Shown: piece after piece, positions 10,249 through 19,293 of the stretch
How the letters are laid out: every line of letters begins with the position of its first letter
Numbering within the stretch: the stretch's first letter is position 1
NCBI GenBank assembly: GCA_023666945.1
Contig: JAMPAY010000002.1
Coordinates: 124,001-188,000, forward strand
Direction of reading: 5' to 3'
Length of the DNA stretch: 64,000 bases
Source: Paludibacter sp.
GTDB taxonomy: Bacteria > Bacteroidota > Bacteroidia > Bacteroidales > Paludibacteraceae
Program-made: the position numbers and the translations under genes
Notes under the pieces: model-generated
Database searches by the model: none
The model's input: the letters and a program-made list of their open reading frames with translations, nothing else
Told to the model about the DNA's origin: nothing

Positions 10249-10932
10249 TTATCTCCATTGTACATTATCTTTGCCTGCTCCTATCTCAAAATGATATTTG
10301 GCAATACCAAGGTCGGTTTTTGCATAACTGAGGGCAAAGCGTGTCTTTGCCTCCACCGTATTGTCTTCATGCAGTATAAATTCAAACTTTTGTTGGTTGA
10401 GAGCAGTTGGGGCAAGCAATGCGGCTTCCATGCCGTTCTTAAACCATTCGGGCATCTCTTGTTTTGTCGTGCAGTAATAGTCCATGGGGTGTTTCTGCGG
10501 ATGTTGTACACCATTGGTCTGACCATAGCCGAAAGCGATAAGTGCAATCAGTTTCTCACCTTTTTCAATCTTAAATGCTTCCGCTGTTTTTGAATATGTC
10601 AAACCTACCCAACAACTGTTTAGTCCTAAGGTTTGCATCAAGAGTACTATTTGTTCGCCATAGTAACCCGCATGCTCTTCTAATAAGGGCGTTTTCTTTC
10701 CTACTATGGCAAGATAGTTGCTTACACCTTGAAACTTTCCGTATTTGGCAAGACCTTTTGAAAATGCCTGCGGTTCATTGGTTACCACTTGTATATGTAG
10801 TTCGCTTTCTTTGTTGCAAGTCTCTGCCAAGGCACTGATTTGGGCAATTTTTGTTTGTTCAATGGGTTGTGCCGTATATTGCCGTACACTATGACGATTG
10901 CGTATGGCTGTGTGTAGTGCTTGAATATTCAT
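10249..10932 (-). CDS. Nitroreductase-family FMN-dependent oxidoreductase
   Basis: 227-residue flavoprotein of the nitroreductase family. It begins MNIQALHTAIRNRHSVRQY, where the RxSxR segment is the classic FMN-phosphate binding element. Further signs are GEQIVLLMQTLGLNSCWVG and a C-terminal APTALNQQ segment matching the family's SALNRQPW-like stretch. Such enzymes reduce nitro compounds, quinones or flavins; the physiological substrate is unknown. The ATG at 10932 places the RHSVR motif at the usual distance from the N-terminus; an ATG seven codons upstream is possible. Transcribed from the promoter at 11073-11103, with the acyl-CoA synthetase gene 49 bp downstream. Confidence 0.88.
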   Translation of the reverse strand: MNIQALHTAIRNRHSVRQYTAQPIEQTKIAQISALAETCNKESELHIQVVTNEPQAFSKGLAKYGKFQGVSNYLAIVGKKTPLLEEHAGYYGEQIVLLMQTLGLNSCWVGLTYSKTAEAFKIEKGEKLIALIAFGYGQTNGVQHPQKHPMDYYCTTKQEMPEWFKNGMEAALLAPTALNQQKFEFILHEDNTVEAKTRFALSYAKTDLGIAKYHFEIGAGKDNVQWR

Positions 10933-11072
10933 GGGTAGTATTGTTACTATCAAACAAATGATTAGTTTTGTTATTTACTTTGCAAAAATGATACCAAACT
11001 ATTGGTGCAAAAGGCGCGAAAGTTGGATGTTTTGTACAAAAAGGCAGGGTCGTTGTTTACAATGTTTTGTTT

Positions 11073-11103
11073 GCAAAGATAATACTTATTTTCTTAAGCA
11101 CAA
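11073..11103 (-). promoter_or_regulatory. Promoter for the nitroreductase gene
   Basis: Minus strand: TTG (11101-11103), 19 bp, TATCTTTGC (11073-11081). Leader about 130 nt. The -33 box lies inside the valS terminator hairpin. Confidence 0.65.
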
Positions 11104-11140
11104 GCGGCAGAAAGATTTTGTCTTTCTGCCGCTTGTGCTT
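11096..11140 (-). terminator. Strong hairpin after valS
   Basis: Perfect 20-bp arms (11096-11115 and 11121-11140) around a 5-nt loop, 14 bp after the valS stop. The trailing sequence on the minus strand is A-rich, so it may work as a non-canonical terminator or 3'-end stabiliser. Confidence 0.75.
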
Positions 11141-11154
11141 ATATTGGTATCTGC

Positions 11155-13860
11155 TTATTTCTGCAAGGCTGCAATGCTTTCTTTCAGCGTTGCAATTCTG
11201 CTCTCGGCATCGGCTTGTTTCTTGCGCTCCAATGCCACTACTTCGGGTTTGGCATTCTGCACAAAACGCTCGTTGCCGAGTTTCTTCAGTACGTTTTGTA
11301 AGAAACCTTCTTGATAAGTCAGATCGGCTTGCAGTTTCTGCAATTCTTCTTCCACATTGATGTGGCTACCCAATTGAATCGCATATTCGGTTGCATCCGC
11401 CATAAATGCCGTACTGCCTTCCGCTTTTTGTGCTACATATTCTATTTCCGACAAATTGCATAGTTTGCTTATCACAGAAGCCTCGCCTTCACTGAATCTG
11501 TTTTGGCGTATTGCTTGCAAGGCTAAGGACTCTTTCTGTGGAATGTTGCGCTGCAAACGTATGGTACGTATTCCTGCAATAATGGCTTTCAATGTTTCCA
11601 TTTCGGCTATGATATCGCTTTCTGCCGGTGGGGCAACTGCTATCTGTGTTACCATGATGCTTTCCCCTGCTTTGCGTTCTGTCAGATTTTGCCACAATTC
11701 TTCGGTGATGAATGGCATAAACGGATGTAGCAATTGGAGCAGTTGCTCAAAATAGGCAAGCGTTTTGCGGTAAGTGGTAGCGTCTATGGGTTGACCGTAA
11801 GCAGGTTTTACCATTTCCAAATACCACGAAGAAAACTCGTCCCAAAATAGTTTGTAGATAGCCATCAAGGCCTCCGATATACGATATTTCCCAAACAAAT
11901 CTTCCATCTCGTTGGCTGTTTGGGTCAGTTTGGCGGCAAACCAATCGCAAGCCAATTTTGCATAAGCAGGTTGTTCGGTCTCAGCTACATCCCAACCTTT
12001 CACTAAGCGGAATGCGTTCCATATCTTGTTGTTGAAGTTTCTACCTTGTTCACAAAGCGATTCATCAAACAAAATATCATTGCCGGCAGGGGCTGATAAC
12101 ATCATTCCCATACGCACCCCGTCTGCACCGAATTTATCAATCAAGTCAAGTGGATCGGGCGAATTGCCTAACGATTTCGACATCTTACGTCCCAATTTGT
12201 CGCGGACTATACCCGTAAAATACACATTGCGGAAAGGCATCTTACCTTCATATTCGTAACCGGCCATTATCATACGTGCTACCCAGAAGAAGATTATGTC
12301 CGGTCCCGTTACCAAGTCGCAAGTCGGATAGTAGTATTGCATCTCTTTATTGCCGGGATTGTTGATGCCATCGAAGAGCGAAATAGGCCACAACCACGAA
12401 CTGAACCAAGTGTCCAAACAATCTTCGTCTTGGCGCAAGTCGTTCAGTGTAAGAGCCGTGTTTCCTGTCTTTTCTTGGGCAAGTTGCAAGGCTTGTTCGG
12501 CTGTTGCTGCCACTACATAACCACCGGGATAACTTTTTTCTCCTGTGCCGGCTGTGTAGTAGTAAGCAGGTATGCGATGTCCCCACCAAAGTTGGCGAGA
12601 AATGCACCAGTCTTTGATATTCTCTATCCAGTGGCGGTAGGTGTTTTTGTATTTTGCAGGGTAGAAACGTATCTCGTCGTTCATAACGGGTGCAAGCACC
12701 ATGTCGGCAAAATGTTCCATCCTTAAAAACCACTGCATCGATAGTTTGGGTTCAATAGGGACGTTGGTGCGCTCCGAGAAACCTACGTTATTGGTATAGG
12801 CTTCGGCTTTTTCGAGCAACCCTGCGTCTTGCAAATCGTGCTCTATTTGTTCGCGGCAATCGAAGCGATCCATACCGATATACATACCTGCTGCTTCGCT
12901 CAGTGTTCCGTTGTCGTTGAAGATGTCAATGCTCGGCAGACTGTATTTCTCGCCCAACATATAGTCGTTCACATCATGTGCGGGGGTCACTTTCAAGCAA
13001 CCTGTACCAAACTCCGTGTCCACATAGTCGTCTTCTATCACAGGAATCTCTCTGCCTACTAAGGGGACAATCACATGTTTGCCTTTCAACCATGTGTTCT
13101 TGGGGTCATTGGGATTGATGCACATTGCCGTATCGCCCATTATCGTTTCCGGACGAGTCGTGGCAACCAAGGCATAATAACCCTTCTCATCTTTTCTACA
13201 GATGTTTCCTTCATCCAAAAGACTCTCATCAATGCTGCACTGTTCGTTGGCTGCTACATAGTATTTCAGATAGTAGAGTTTACCTTGATGCTCTTTGAAG
13301 ATTACTTCCTCATCCGACAATGCCGTCAAGGCTTTCGGATCCCAGTTCACCATGCGAACTCCACGATATATCAAACCTTTGTTATATAAGTCGCAGAATA
13401 CTTTCATGACGCTCTCTGAGCGACTCTCATCCATGGTAAAAGCGGTTCTGTCCCAATCGCACGATGCACCTAATTTGCGTAATTGTTTCAAGATGATGCC
13501 CCCATGCTCGTTGGTCCAGTCCCATGCGTGTTCAAGAAATTTCTCGCGTGTAAGGTCGGTCTTCTTGATGCCTTGTTGTGCCAAACGGTTCACTACCTTG
13601 GCCTCTGTGGCTATACTGGCATGGTCGGTACCCGGTACCCAACAAGCGTTTTTGCCCGTCATGCGGGCATGACGAACCAATATGTCCTGAATCGTATTAT
13701 TCAACATGTGTCCCATATGTAACACTCCGGTTACGTTTGGGGGAGGAATAACCACTGTGTAGGGTTCGCGTTCGTCAGGTTCTGAATGAAAAAACTTGTG
13801 TTCGAGCCAATAGTCATACCATTTCTGCTCAATGTCAGTAGGGTTGTATTTTGTTTCCAT
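11155..13860 (-). CDS. valS: Valyl-tRNA synthetase
   Basis: 901-residue class Ia aminoacyl-tRNA synthetase that charges tRNA-Val. The HIGH-type motif is LHMGH (47-51), the CP1 editing domain contains VATTRPET (232-239), and the KMSKS motif is exact at 559-563. The anticodon-binding helical domain follows, and the last ~65 residues form the ValS C-terminal coiled coil ([15 protein letters not shown]). Length is normal. ATG at 13860 follows two candidate promoters (13950-13982 and 14025-14056); a strong hairpin closes the gene. Confidence 0.97.
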   Translation of the reverse strand: METKYNPTDIEQKWYDYWLEHKFFHSEPDEREPYTVVIPPPNVTGVLHMGHMLNNTIQDILVRHARMTGKNACWVPGTDHASIATEAKVVNRLAQQGIKKTDLTREKFLEHAWDWTNEHGGIILKQLRKLGASCDWDRTAFTMDESRSESVMKVFCDLYNKGLIYRGVRMVNWDPKALTALSDEEVIFKEHQGKLYYLKYYVAANEQCSIDESLLDEGNICRKDEKGYYALVATTRPETIMGDTAMCINPNDPKNTWLKGKHVIVPLVGREIPVIEDDYVDTEFGTGCLKVTPAHDVNDYMLGEKYSLPSIDIFNDNGTLSEAAGMYIGMDRFDCREQIEHDLQDAGLLEKAEAYTNNVGFSERTNVPIEPKLSMQWFLRMEHFADMVLAPVMNDEIRFYPAKYKNTYRHWIENIKDWCISRQLWWGHRIPAYYYTAGTGEKSYPGGYVVAATAEQALQLAQEKTGNTALTLNDLRQDEDCLDTWFSSWLWPISLFDGINNPGNKEMQYYYPTCDLVTGPDIIFFWVARMIMAGYEYEGKMPFRNVYFTGIVRDKLGRKMSKSLGNSPDPLDLIDKFGADGVRMGMMLSAPAGNDILFDESLCEQGRNFNNKIWNAFRLVKGWDVAETEQPAYAKLACDWFAAKLTQTANEMEDLFGKYRISEALMAIYKLFWDEFSSWYLEMVKPAYGQPIDATTYRKTLAYFEQLLQLLHPFMPFITEELWQNLTERKAGESIMVTQIAVAPPAESDIIAEMETLKAIIAGIRTIRLQRNIPQKESLALQAIRQNRFSEGEASVISKLCNLSEIEYVAQKAEGSTAFMADATEYAIQLGSHINVEEELQKLQADLTYQEGFLQNVLKKLGNERFVQNAKPEVVALERKKQADAESRIATLKESIAALQK

Positions 13861-13949
13861 AGCCTAAGCCGTAATGTTTGTTATGCTATTCTATAATGTT
13901 GTGTGTGTTCGATTGTAATTTTTGGGTACAATAATACTGCAAAAAACAT

Positions 13950-13982
13950 GCAAAGATATATCATTTTTCCTAATTGGGCAAA
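13950..13982 (-). promoter_or_regulatory. Proximal valS promoter
   Basis: Minus strand: TTTG (13979-13982), 20 bp, TATCTTTGC (13950-13958). Leader about 80 nt. Confidence 0.7.
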
Positions 13983-14023
13983 TTATCAGAATCTTACTTC
14001 CATCCCTACTTTCAACTACTAAC

Positions 14024-14102
14024 TGCAAAATTAGCGAATCAGTTTGTAATCTTCAAGAAGTGGTGTTGAAAAGTTGATTTTTCGTTTACGATCTTTTGTT
14101 GA
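14024..14102 (-). repeat. Direct repeat copy A, containing a promoter (distal valS promoter)
   Basis: Near-identical core 14024-14062 matches 14858-14896 with two differences; weaker similarity continues towards GATCTT...TTTTGTTG. On the minus strand the core carries TTG (14054-14056), 20 bp, TAATTTTGC (14025-14033), a full promoter pointing at valS about 165 bp away. The 13861-14170 gap otherwise holds only the proximal valS promoter. Confidence 0.75.
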
Positions 14103-14170
14103 ATTTGTGCTGCACGTCCAAGACTTTTTGGTCAGAAACGACCCCATTACCCATGCTGAATGAGTGATAC

Positions 14171-14809
14171 TTAATAAGGCCATGAAATGCCTTGACTTGA
14201 TACCTCTGATGGAAATAAATCAACTCGTCCTTCTGCTGTAGTGCCAAAGTATTTACTCCCTGCGTAAAGCATTATAGGCATTAGACTTTTCAATGTCGTT
14301 TTGTTGTATTCTAATTTATCGTTGATGGTTGTTTTCCATATTTGTTTTCTGGAGTGTTTATCCACTGCTATAACCTGAACGACAATGGGTGAATAATCAT
14401 TGCTATATGATATAAAACTCGTTTGAGGTGTTGCAATGGTCGTGGTTCTCATTTGAGGATATGAACCATAAGGAGTATATACCCAATTTGTTGATATTGA
14501 TGAAGAATATGTATTATATGTATATGGAAGTGTTCCTGACTCTGTTGCCATATTCCCTATTTGCCAATCAAAATATATGATAAGTTCTGCTAATTCTTCA
14601 GTTGTATCTTGATAGCCGATTCTATTTAATGTTGTAGCCAACATATCTGCGTATTGTTGAAACTCCAAATCCCCAATAAGATTTGGGTTATTGGGTAATA
14701 TGTAATATGACTGATTTTGTGGCGTGCTACCTATTGAGGATACGTAACAATAATATCCACAACTGTTCAGCATTATTTCCAAACACACTATTGTAAGTAG
14801 TTTTTTCAT
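14171..14809 (-). CDS. Small secreted lipoprotein, DUF4136-like
   Basis: 212 residues with a lipoprotein signal peptide (MKKLLTIVCLEIMLNSC, lipobox LNSC with lipidated Cys17). The mature part reads like the DUF4136 group of outer-membrane-associated lipoproteins: an LEFQQYADMLATTLNRIGY segment resembling the family's 'mutant residue' helix, an ELIIYFDWQIG strand, a Tyr/Ser/Thr-rich middle, and VVQVIAVDKHSRKQIWKTTIND. Family function is unknown. The gene is more AT-rich than valS and uvrA around it and is flanked by repeats A and B, which suggests later insertion between them. Its promoter is the one inside repeat B. Confidence 0.8.
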   Translation of the reverse strand: MKKLLTIVCLEIMLNSCGYYCYVSSIGSTPQNQSYYILPNNPNLIGDLEFQQYADMLATTLNRIGYQDTTEELAELIIYFDWQIGNMATESGTLPYTYNTYSSSISTNWVYTPYGSYPQMRTTTIATPQTSFISYSNDYSPIVVQVIAVDKHSRKQIWKTTINDKLEYNKTTLKSLMPIMLYAGSKYFGTTAEGRVDLFPSEVSSQGISWPY

Positions 14810-14857
14810 ATTTATTCGTGTTTTTGTGTACCTATGACCTACTTTTACCTACCCAAG

Positions 14858-14940
14858 TGCAAAATTAGCGAATCAGTCTGTAATCTTCAAGAAGTAGCGT
14901 AGAAAAAATGATTTCCTACTTAAAGATCTTCCTTTTGTTG
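14858..14940 (-). repeat. Direct repeat copy B, containing the lipoprotein promoter
   Basis: Core 14858-14896 nearly identical to copy A. Minus strand: TTG (14888-14890), 20 bp, TAATTTTGC (14859-14867), start expected about 45 nt before the ATG at 14809. Confidence 0.8.
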
Positions 14941-14963
14941 TCGAAAGTTGTATGCTATGTTAT

Positions 14964-17747
14964 TTACTGAATCTCAATCCTGTTATTGGCGGCAAGAAAT
15001 TTCCCGGTGTAAGAGTTGCCACACTTAAGCAGCATTTCTGGAGTACCGGTAAAGACAATCTGACCGCCTTCTTGTCCACCCTCAGGTCCCAAATCTATGA
15101 TATGGTCGGCAGCCATAATTACCGCAGGATTGTGTTCTATAACAACAACGGTATGTCCGTTGGCAATCAAAGCATTCATAGCGCACAGCAGGACATTGAT
15201 GTCATGATAGTGCAAGCCCGTTGTCGGCTCGTCAAAGACAAATAGAGTGGGACTGTATTTCTCATTTGCCAAGAAAGAGGCTAATTTTACACGCTGATTC
15301 TCGCCTCCCGATAGGGTACTGCTGGGCTGTCCCAATTTGATGTAGCCTATGCCTACATCTTGTAGCGGCTTCAAACGCTTTACAATCTTCTTTTCGGTAT
15401 TTCCTTTACCCTCCGAAAAGAAGTTGATGGCTTGGTTTACGGTCATTTCCAATACATCATAGATGTTCTTACCCCTATATTCTACTTCCAGCACATCTTG
15501 CTTAAAACGTTTGCCATGGCAATGCTCACACTCTAATACCAAGTTCGCCATGAACTGCATCTCTATGGTAGTGGTTCCCTCACCTTTGCACTCCTCACAT
15601 CTTCCACCGGGAGTGTTGAATGAAAAATGTGCTGCGGTATATCCCATCTGGTAGGATAGTGGTTGTTCGGCAAATAGTTTGCGAATCTCGTCGTAGGCCT
15701 TAATGTAGGTAACGGGGTTACTGCGTGTGGAGGTGCCTATAGGATTCTGATCCACATACTCTATATCGCTCAGCAGATGCATACTGCCTTCAAGTTCACC
15801 AAAGTCACCGGTGTGTTCTGCTACACCTCCGTAATATTTCTTCAATGCGGGGTATAGTACTTTGCTCACCAAACTCGACTTTCCGCTGCCCGAAACACCG
15901 GTAACAACTGTCATCACGTTAAGCGGGAACAATACATCAATGTTTTTGAGGTTATTTTCGCAGATGTGTGTCAGTTTAATATAATTATTCCATGGCCTGC
16001 GAAAACGTGGAATGTCAATCTGTTCTTTGCCGGTGAGAAAATCAAGCGTATAAGAATGTAGTGCAGGGGTGGGGAATTCCTGTCCTGTATGTCCTTGCCA
16101 TACAATCTGTCCGCCGTTTATGCCGGCTTCCGGTCCTACGTCAATGATGTAGTCGGCTGCACGCATGATGTCTTCATCGTGTTCCACCACAACCACAGTA
16201 TTGCCGATATCTCGCAGTTCTTTCATTACTTTAATGAGTTGTGCAGTGTCGCGAGGATGCAATCCTATACTGGGTTCATCCAATATGTATAACGACCCCA
16301 CTAAACTGCTGCCTAACGATTTGGCAAGGTTGATGCGCTGACTTTCTCCACCCGATAACGTACCGGCAAGACGGTTGAGGGTTAAGTAACCCAAACCGAC
16401 ATCCTGCATGAATTGTAAACGTGAATTTATTTCTTGCAATAATTGTTTGGCAATAAGTTGTTCGTGCTGTGGGAGTTGTAAGGCAGCAAACCATTGGTGG
16501 AGATCGTTAATGGATAGGTTTGTCAGATCGGTGATGCTGCAACCGTTTATCCGTACATACGATGCCTCTTTGCGTAATCGTCCTCCATGACATTCGGGAC
16601 AGAGTGTTTTGCCACGATAGCGCGCAAGCATTACGCGATATTGTATTTTCGCATATTGCTGCTCTTCTAACATGGCAAAGAAATCGTTCAAACCTTTGAA
16701 GTATTGGTTGCCGGTCCAAATCAATTGTTTCTGCGCTTGTGTCAGTTCGTAAAAAGGTGTATGAACAGGGAAATCAAACAGCGAAGCAGTGTCTATCAAT
16801 TGCTGATTCCATAGCCCCATTTTTTCGCCTCTCCAACAAGCAATGGCACCTTGGTAGATGCTGAGCGATTTGTTGGGAACCACCAAGTCGGGGTCTATAC
16901 CTATGATGTTGCCGAAACCATTGCAGACAGGACAGGCTCCTAATGGATTATTGAAATCGAACAAGTGTTCGGTGGGTTCTATAAAGGTCAGCCCGTCGGC
17001 TTCAAATAGTACGGAAAAATTGTAGTGCTTACTATCTATGAGTAGTGTGCAATAACCTTGCCCCTCAAAAAATGCTGTTTGTACAGAATCGGCAAACCGA
17101 TTGGCAGTGCTTTGTTCACCGTCTGCTACGATGCGGTCAATCAGTAGGTATAATTCATCTGTCAATTGGTCGAAAGGACAATCACTGATACGTAATACTT
17201 CACTACCTTTCACCAGCCTGCTGAATCCTTGTTGCTCCCAAATTTCGCACCGCTCTTTTAATGTGCGGTCTGTCTCTGAAATGGGGGCAAGCAACATGAT
17301 GCGCGTACCGTTTGGTTGTTGCATGGCATAATCCACCACATCGCTCACTTGATGCCGCTTTACTTCTGTGCCTGATAGTGGGGATAGGGTATGACCGATG
17401 CGAGCAAAGAGTAGTTTGAGGTAATCGTATATTTCTGTTGATGTACCTACTGTCGATCGTGGATTCTTTGCTAATGTTTTTTGCTCTATGGCAATGGCGG
17501 GAGGTATCCCGTCTATGATGTCAACCTCGGGCTTTTGCATGCGCCCTAAAAACTGTCGGGCGTATGCCGATAAACTTTCTACATAGCGGCGTTGCCCCTC
17601 GGCATAGAGCGTGTCAAAAGCCAAACTCGATTTGCCGCTCCCGCTCAAACCGGTAATGACTACTAATTTGTTGCGAGGTATGGTTACGTCTATATTCTTC
17701 AGATTGTGGGTGCGTGCACCCTTGATATGTATCTGCCCGTTGTTCAA
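14964..17747 (-). CDS. uvrA: Excinuclease ABC subunit A
   Basis: 927-residue DNA damage recognition ATPase of nucleotide excision repair. Two ABC modules are visible: Walker A GLSGSGKSS near residue 34 and GVSGSGKSS near 620, with signatures LSGGESQR and LSGGENQR. Zinc-binding cysteine pairs occur in CPVCNGFG, CPECHGG and CEECKGEG...CEHCHG. Length is typical. Last gene of the run recQ-rimO-HU-HU/LysM-uvrA; its start is 16 bp after the HU/LysM stop. No obvious terminator follows; repeat B lies about 25 bp downstream. Confidence 0.97.
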   Translation of the reverse strand: MNNGQIHIKGARTHNLKNIDVTIPRNKLVVITGLSGSGKSSLAFDTLYAEGQRRYVESLSAYARQFLGRMQKPEVDIIDGIPPAIAIEQKTLAKNPRSTVGTSTEIYDYLKLLFARIGHTLSPLSGTEVKRHQVSDVVDYAMQQPNGTRIMLLAPISETDRTLKERCEIWEQQGFSRLVKGSEVLRISDCPFDQLTDELYLLIDRIVADGEQSTANRFADSVQTAFFEGQGYCTLLIDSKHYNFSVLFEADGLTFIEPTEHLFDFNNPLGACPVCNGFGNIIGIDPDLVVPNKSLSIYQGAIACWRGEKMGLWNQQLIDTASLFDFPVHTPFYELTQAQKQLIWTGNQYFKGLNDFFAMLEEQQYAKIQYRVMLARYRGKTLCPECHGGRLRKEASYVRINGCSITDLTNLSINDLHQWFAALQLPQHEQLIAKQLLQEINSRLQFMQDVGLGYLTLNRLAGTLSGGESQRINLAKSLGSSLVGSLYILDEPSIGLHPRDTAQLIKVMKELRDIGNTVVVVEHDEDIMRAADYIIDVGPEAGINGGQIVWQGHTGQEFPTPALHSYTLDFLTGKEQIDIPRFRRPWNNYIKLTHICENNLKNIDVLFPLNVMTVVTGVSGSGKSSLVSKVLYPALKKYYGGVAEHTGDFGELEGSMHLLSDIEYVDQNPIGTSTRSNPVTYIKAYDEIRKLFAEQPLSYQMGYTAAHFSFNTPGGRCEECKGEGTTTIEMQFMANLVLECEHCHGKRFKQDVLEVEYRGKNIYDVLEMTVNQAINFFSEGKGNTEKKIVKRLKPLQDVGIGYIKLGQPSSTLSGGENQRVKLASFLANEKYSPTLFVFDEPTTGLHYHDINVLLCAMNALIANGHTVVVIEHNPAVIMAADHIIDLGPEGGQEGGQIVFTGTPEMLLKCGNSYTGKFLAANNRIEIQ

Positions 17748-17763
17748 AGTCGAAATGCTGTTT

Positions 17764-18984
17764 TTAGAGTCCTAAAATCTCTTCGTGCAATTGGCGTGCC
17801 AACTGCATACTTTCCTCGTTGGTGGTATCAATCAGTTCTTTCGGAAGTTTTGGAATGCGAATCTGTGTTCCTACACCGATATTGTTCGGATTGGGTAATC
17901 TGTCTTTATTGGCTTCATATATATATACCCAAAACTCAAAGGCACCATAATACTTTCTGGCAAGCCATGTCAGCCTGCTGCCCTCCGTTAATGTCTCCGT
18001 TGTTATAAAATCAGTGTATGCGGTCGGACGCTGCAGCGATGTTTCTGTGGTTGCAGTCAGAGTGTCTTCCAATATAACCTCCGTGCATAGGTTGCTATCT
18101 GGCACTTGGGTTGCAATACTACTGTCAGGCAGGGCAATAGAAGTACTGTTCTTTGAGTCGGGTGTCGTGGGCAAAATTGTTTGATTAGGCTCTGCTTGTT
18201 GGCTGAGCATATTATCTGCCCACGATGTTATCTTGTGTTGTAAGAAGAAATATCCGCCTGTGAGCAATAAGCAGAAAATCAACATGGTAATACCTGCTGC
18301 CATCCATGGATGAAACGGACGTTCTTTCGTCGTTTTGCCTGTTTTAGTGTCAGGTATCATCACCTCGGCTGATTCTTTGGATGTTCCGTTAATTGTTTCT
18401 GTCGGTGATTCTATGGGTGTTTCTGTCGTTGGCGTGTCAATAGCAATTTCTTCTGATGCCGTTTGGCTTTGGGCTATGGTTGGGGCATCTTCTTTTTCTT
18501 CGGTTACTATTGGTATGGATATTTCAGGTGCATTTTGTTCGCATGCAGTAGCAGTTGGTGTAGAGGTTACTACGCCTAATTCTGCCAATATATCTTTTAT
18601 TTCTTCGGCTTGTTCATCTAATTTTTGTAACGGATTAGCGGGAACATCGCTTTTTTCAGTGCCGTCAATTACTACTGCTTCCAAATGAGCAAAGGGCTCG
18701 TTGATGCGTTCTTTCAGATTATTTTCAGGTACGAATGTTACTTTGTTGTAACCGTCTAAGGTAATGGGTTCGCCTGTTTGTATGTTAACGCTGCGTCGAG
18801 GAGCAGTCCACTGTACCTTGAATGTTCCGAATCCGCTGATACGTACTTGGCCGTCTTCTTTCAGACCATTCACAATAGAAACGAACAACCGATTCAAAAA
18901 AGTACCGGCTTCTTGTTCACTGCAACCTGTTTTTTCAGCGAGCAGTTTGCGGAGAGTTACAAGTGTAATGCGTTCGTCAGTCAT
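17764..18984 (-). CDS. Membrane-anchored HU-like protein with periplasmic LysM domain
   Basis: 406 residues. Residues 1-92 are an HU/IHF-fold DNA-binding domain (GQVRISGFGTFKV and a basic APRR arm region). Then comes an acidic Thr/Glu-rich linker (about 100-220), one transmembrane segment (about 227-248), a second low-complexity linker, and a LysM-like domain (about 330-380: LTWLARKYYG ... NPNNIGVGTQIRIPK). The topology implies DNA binding in the cytoplasm and peptidoglycan binding in the periplasm. Proteins with this layout are annotated in Bacteroidota as HU-family or LysM proteins; their role is not established to my knowledge. Overlaps the upstream HU gene by 8 bp and precedes uvrA by 16 bp. 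Confidence 0.85.
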   Translation of the reverse strand: MTDERITLVTLRKLLAEKTGCSEQEAGTFLNRLFVSIVNGLKEDGQVRISGFGTFKVQWTAPRRSVNIQTGEPITLDGYNKVTFVPENNLKERINEPFAHLEAVVIDGTEKSDVPANPLQKLDEQAEEIKDILAELGVVTSTPTATACEQNAPEISIPIVTEEKEDAPTIAQSQTASEEIAIDTPTTETPIESPTETINGTSKESAEVMIPDTKTGKTTKERPFHPWMAAGITMLIFCLLLTGGYFFLQHKITSWADNMLSQQAEPNQTILPTTPDSKNSTSIALPDSSIATQVPDSNLCTEVILEDTLTATTETSLQRPTAYTDFITTETLTEGSRLTWLARKYYGAFEFWVYIYEANKDRLPNPNNIGVGTQIRIPKLPKELIDTTNEESMQLARQLHEEILGL

Positions 18985-19267
18985 GGTCTGGTAGGGTGTT
19001 GATGTCTTCTTTCAGATTGTTGTTCTGTTTGAAACCGATTTGTAACTTGGGTGGAGTAAGTGTGCGTACACCTGTTTTTGGATGTACGGAAACACGTTCG
19101 TTCTTCTTTTTGACCTCCAAATCTCCGAAATTCTGTATGCGTATAACTTTCCCCTCCAATAGTCCTTCAACTATGGTTTCCACTGTAGCATTGAGCAATG
19201 TATTGGTTTGTTGTTTGCTCATGCCTGTTTGTCCCGCAATATCGGCAATCAGTTCTTTGGTTGTCAT
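18977..19267 (-). CDS. HU-family DNA-binding protein
   Basis: 96-residue histone-like protein. N-terminal helices (MTTKELIADIAGQTGMSKQQT) are followed by the HU beta-arm region with GKVIRIQNFGDLEVKKKNER and the RxxVHPKTG arm segment, then a short C-terminus. Such proteins bend DNA and organise the nucleoid. It overlaps the HU/LysM gene by 8 bp, so the two are translationally coupled and may form heterodimers; that last point is inference. Starts 26 bp after the rimO stop. Confidence 0.93.
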   Translation of the reverse strand: MTTKELIADIAGQTGMSKQQTNTLLNATVETIVEGLLEGKVIRIQNFGDLEVKKKNERVSVHPKTGVRTLTPPKLQIGFKQNNNLKEDINTLPDHD

Positions 19268-19293
19268 AGTGTTATGGTTGTTTATTCTCGGAA

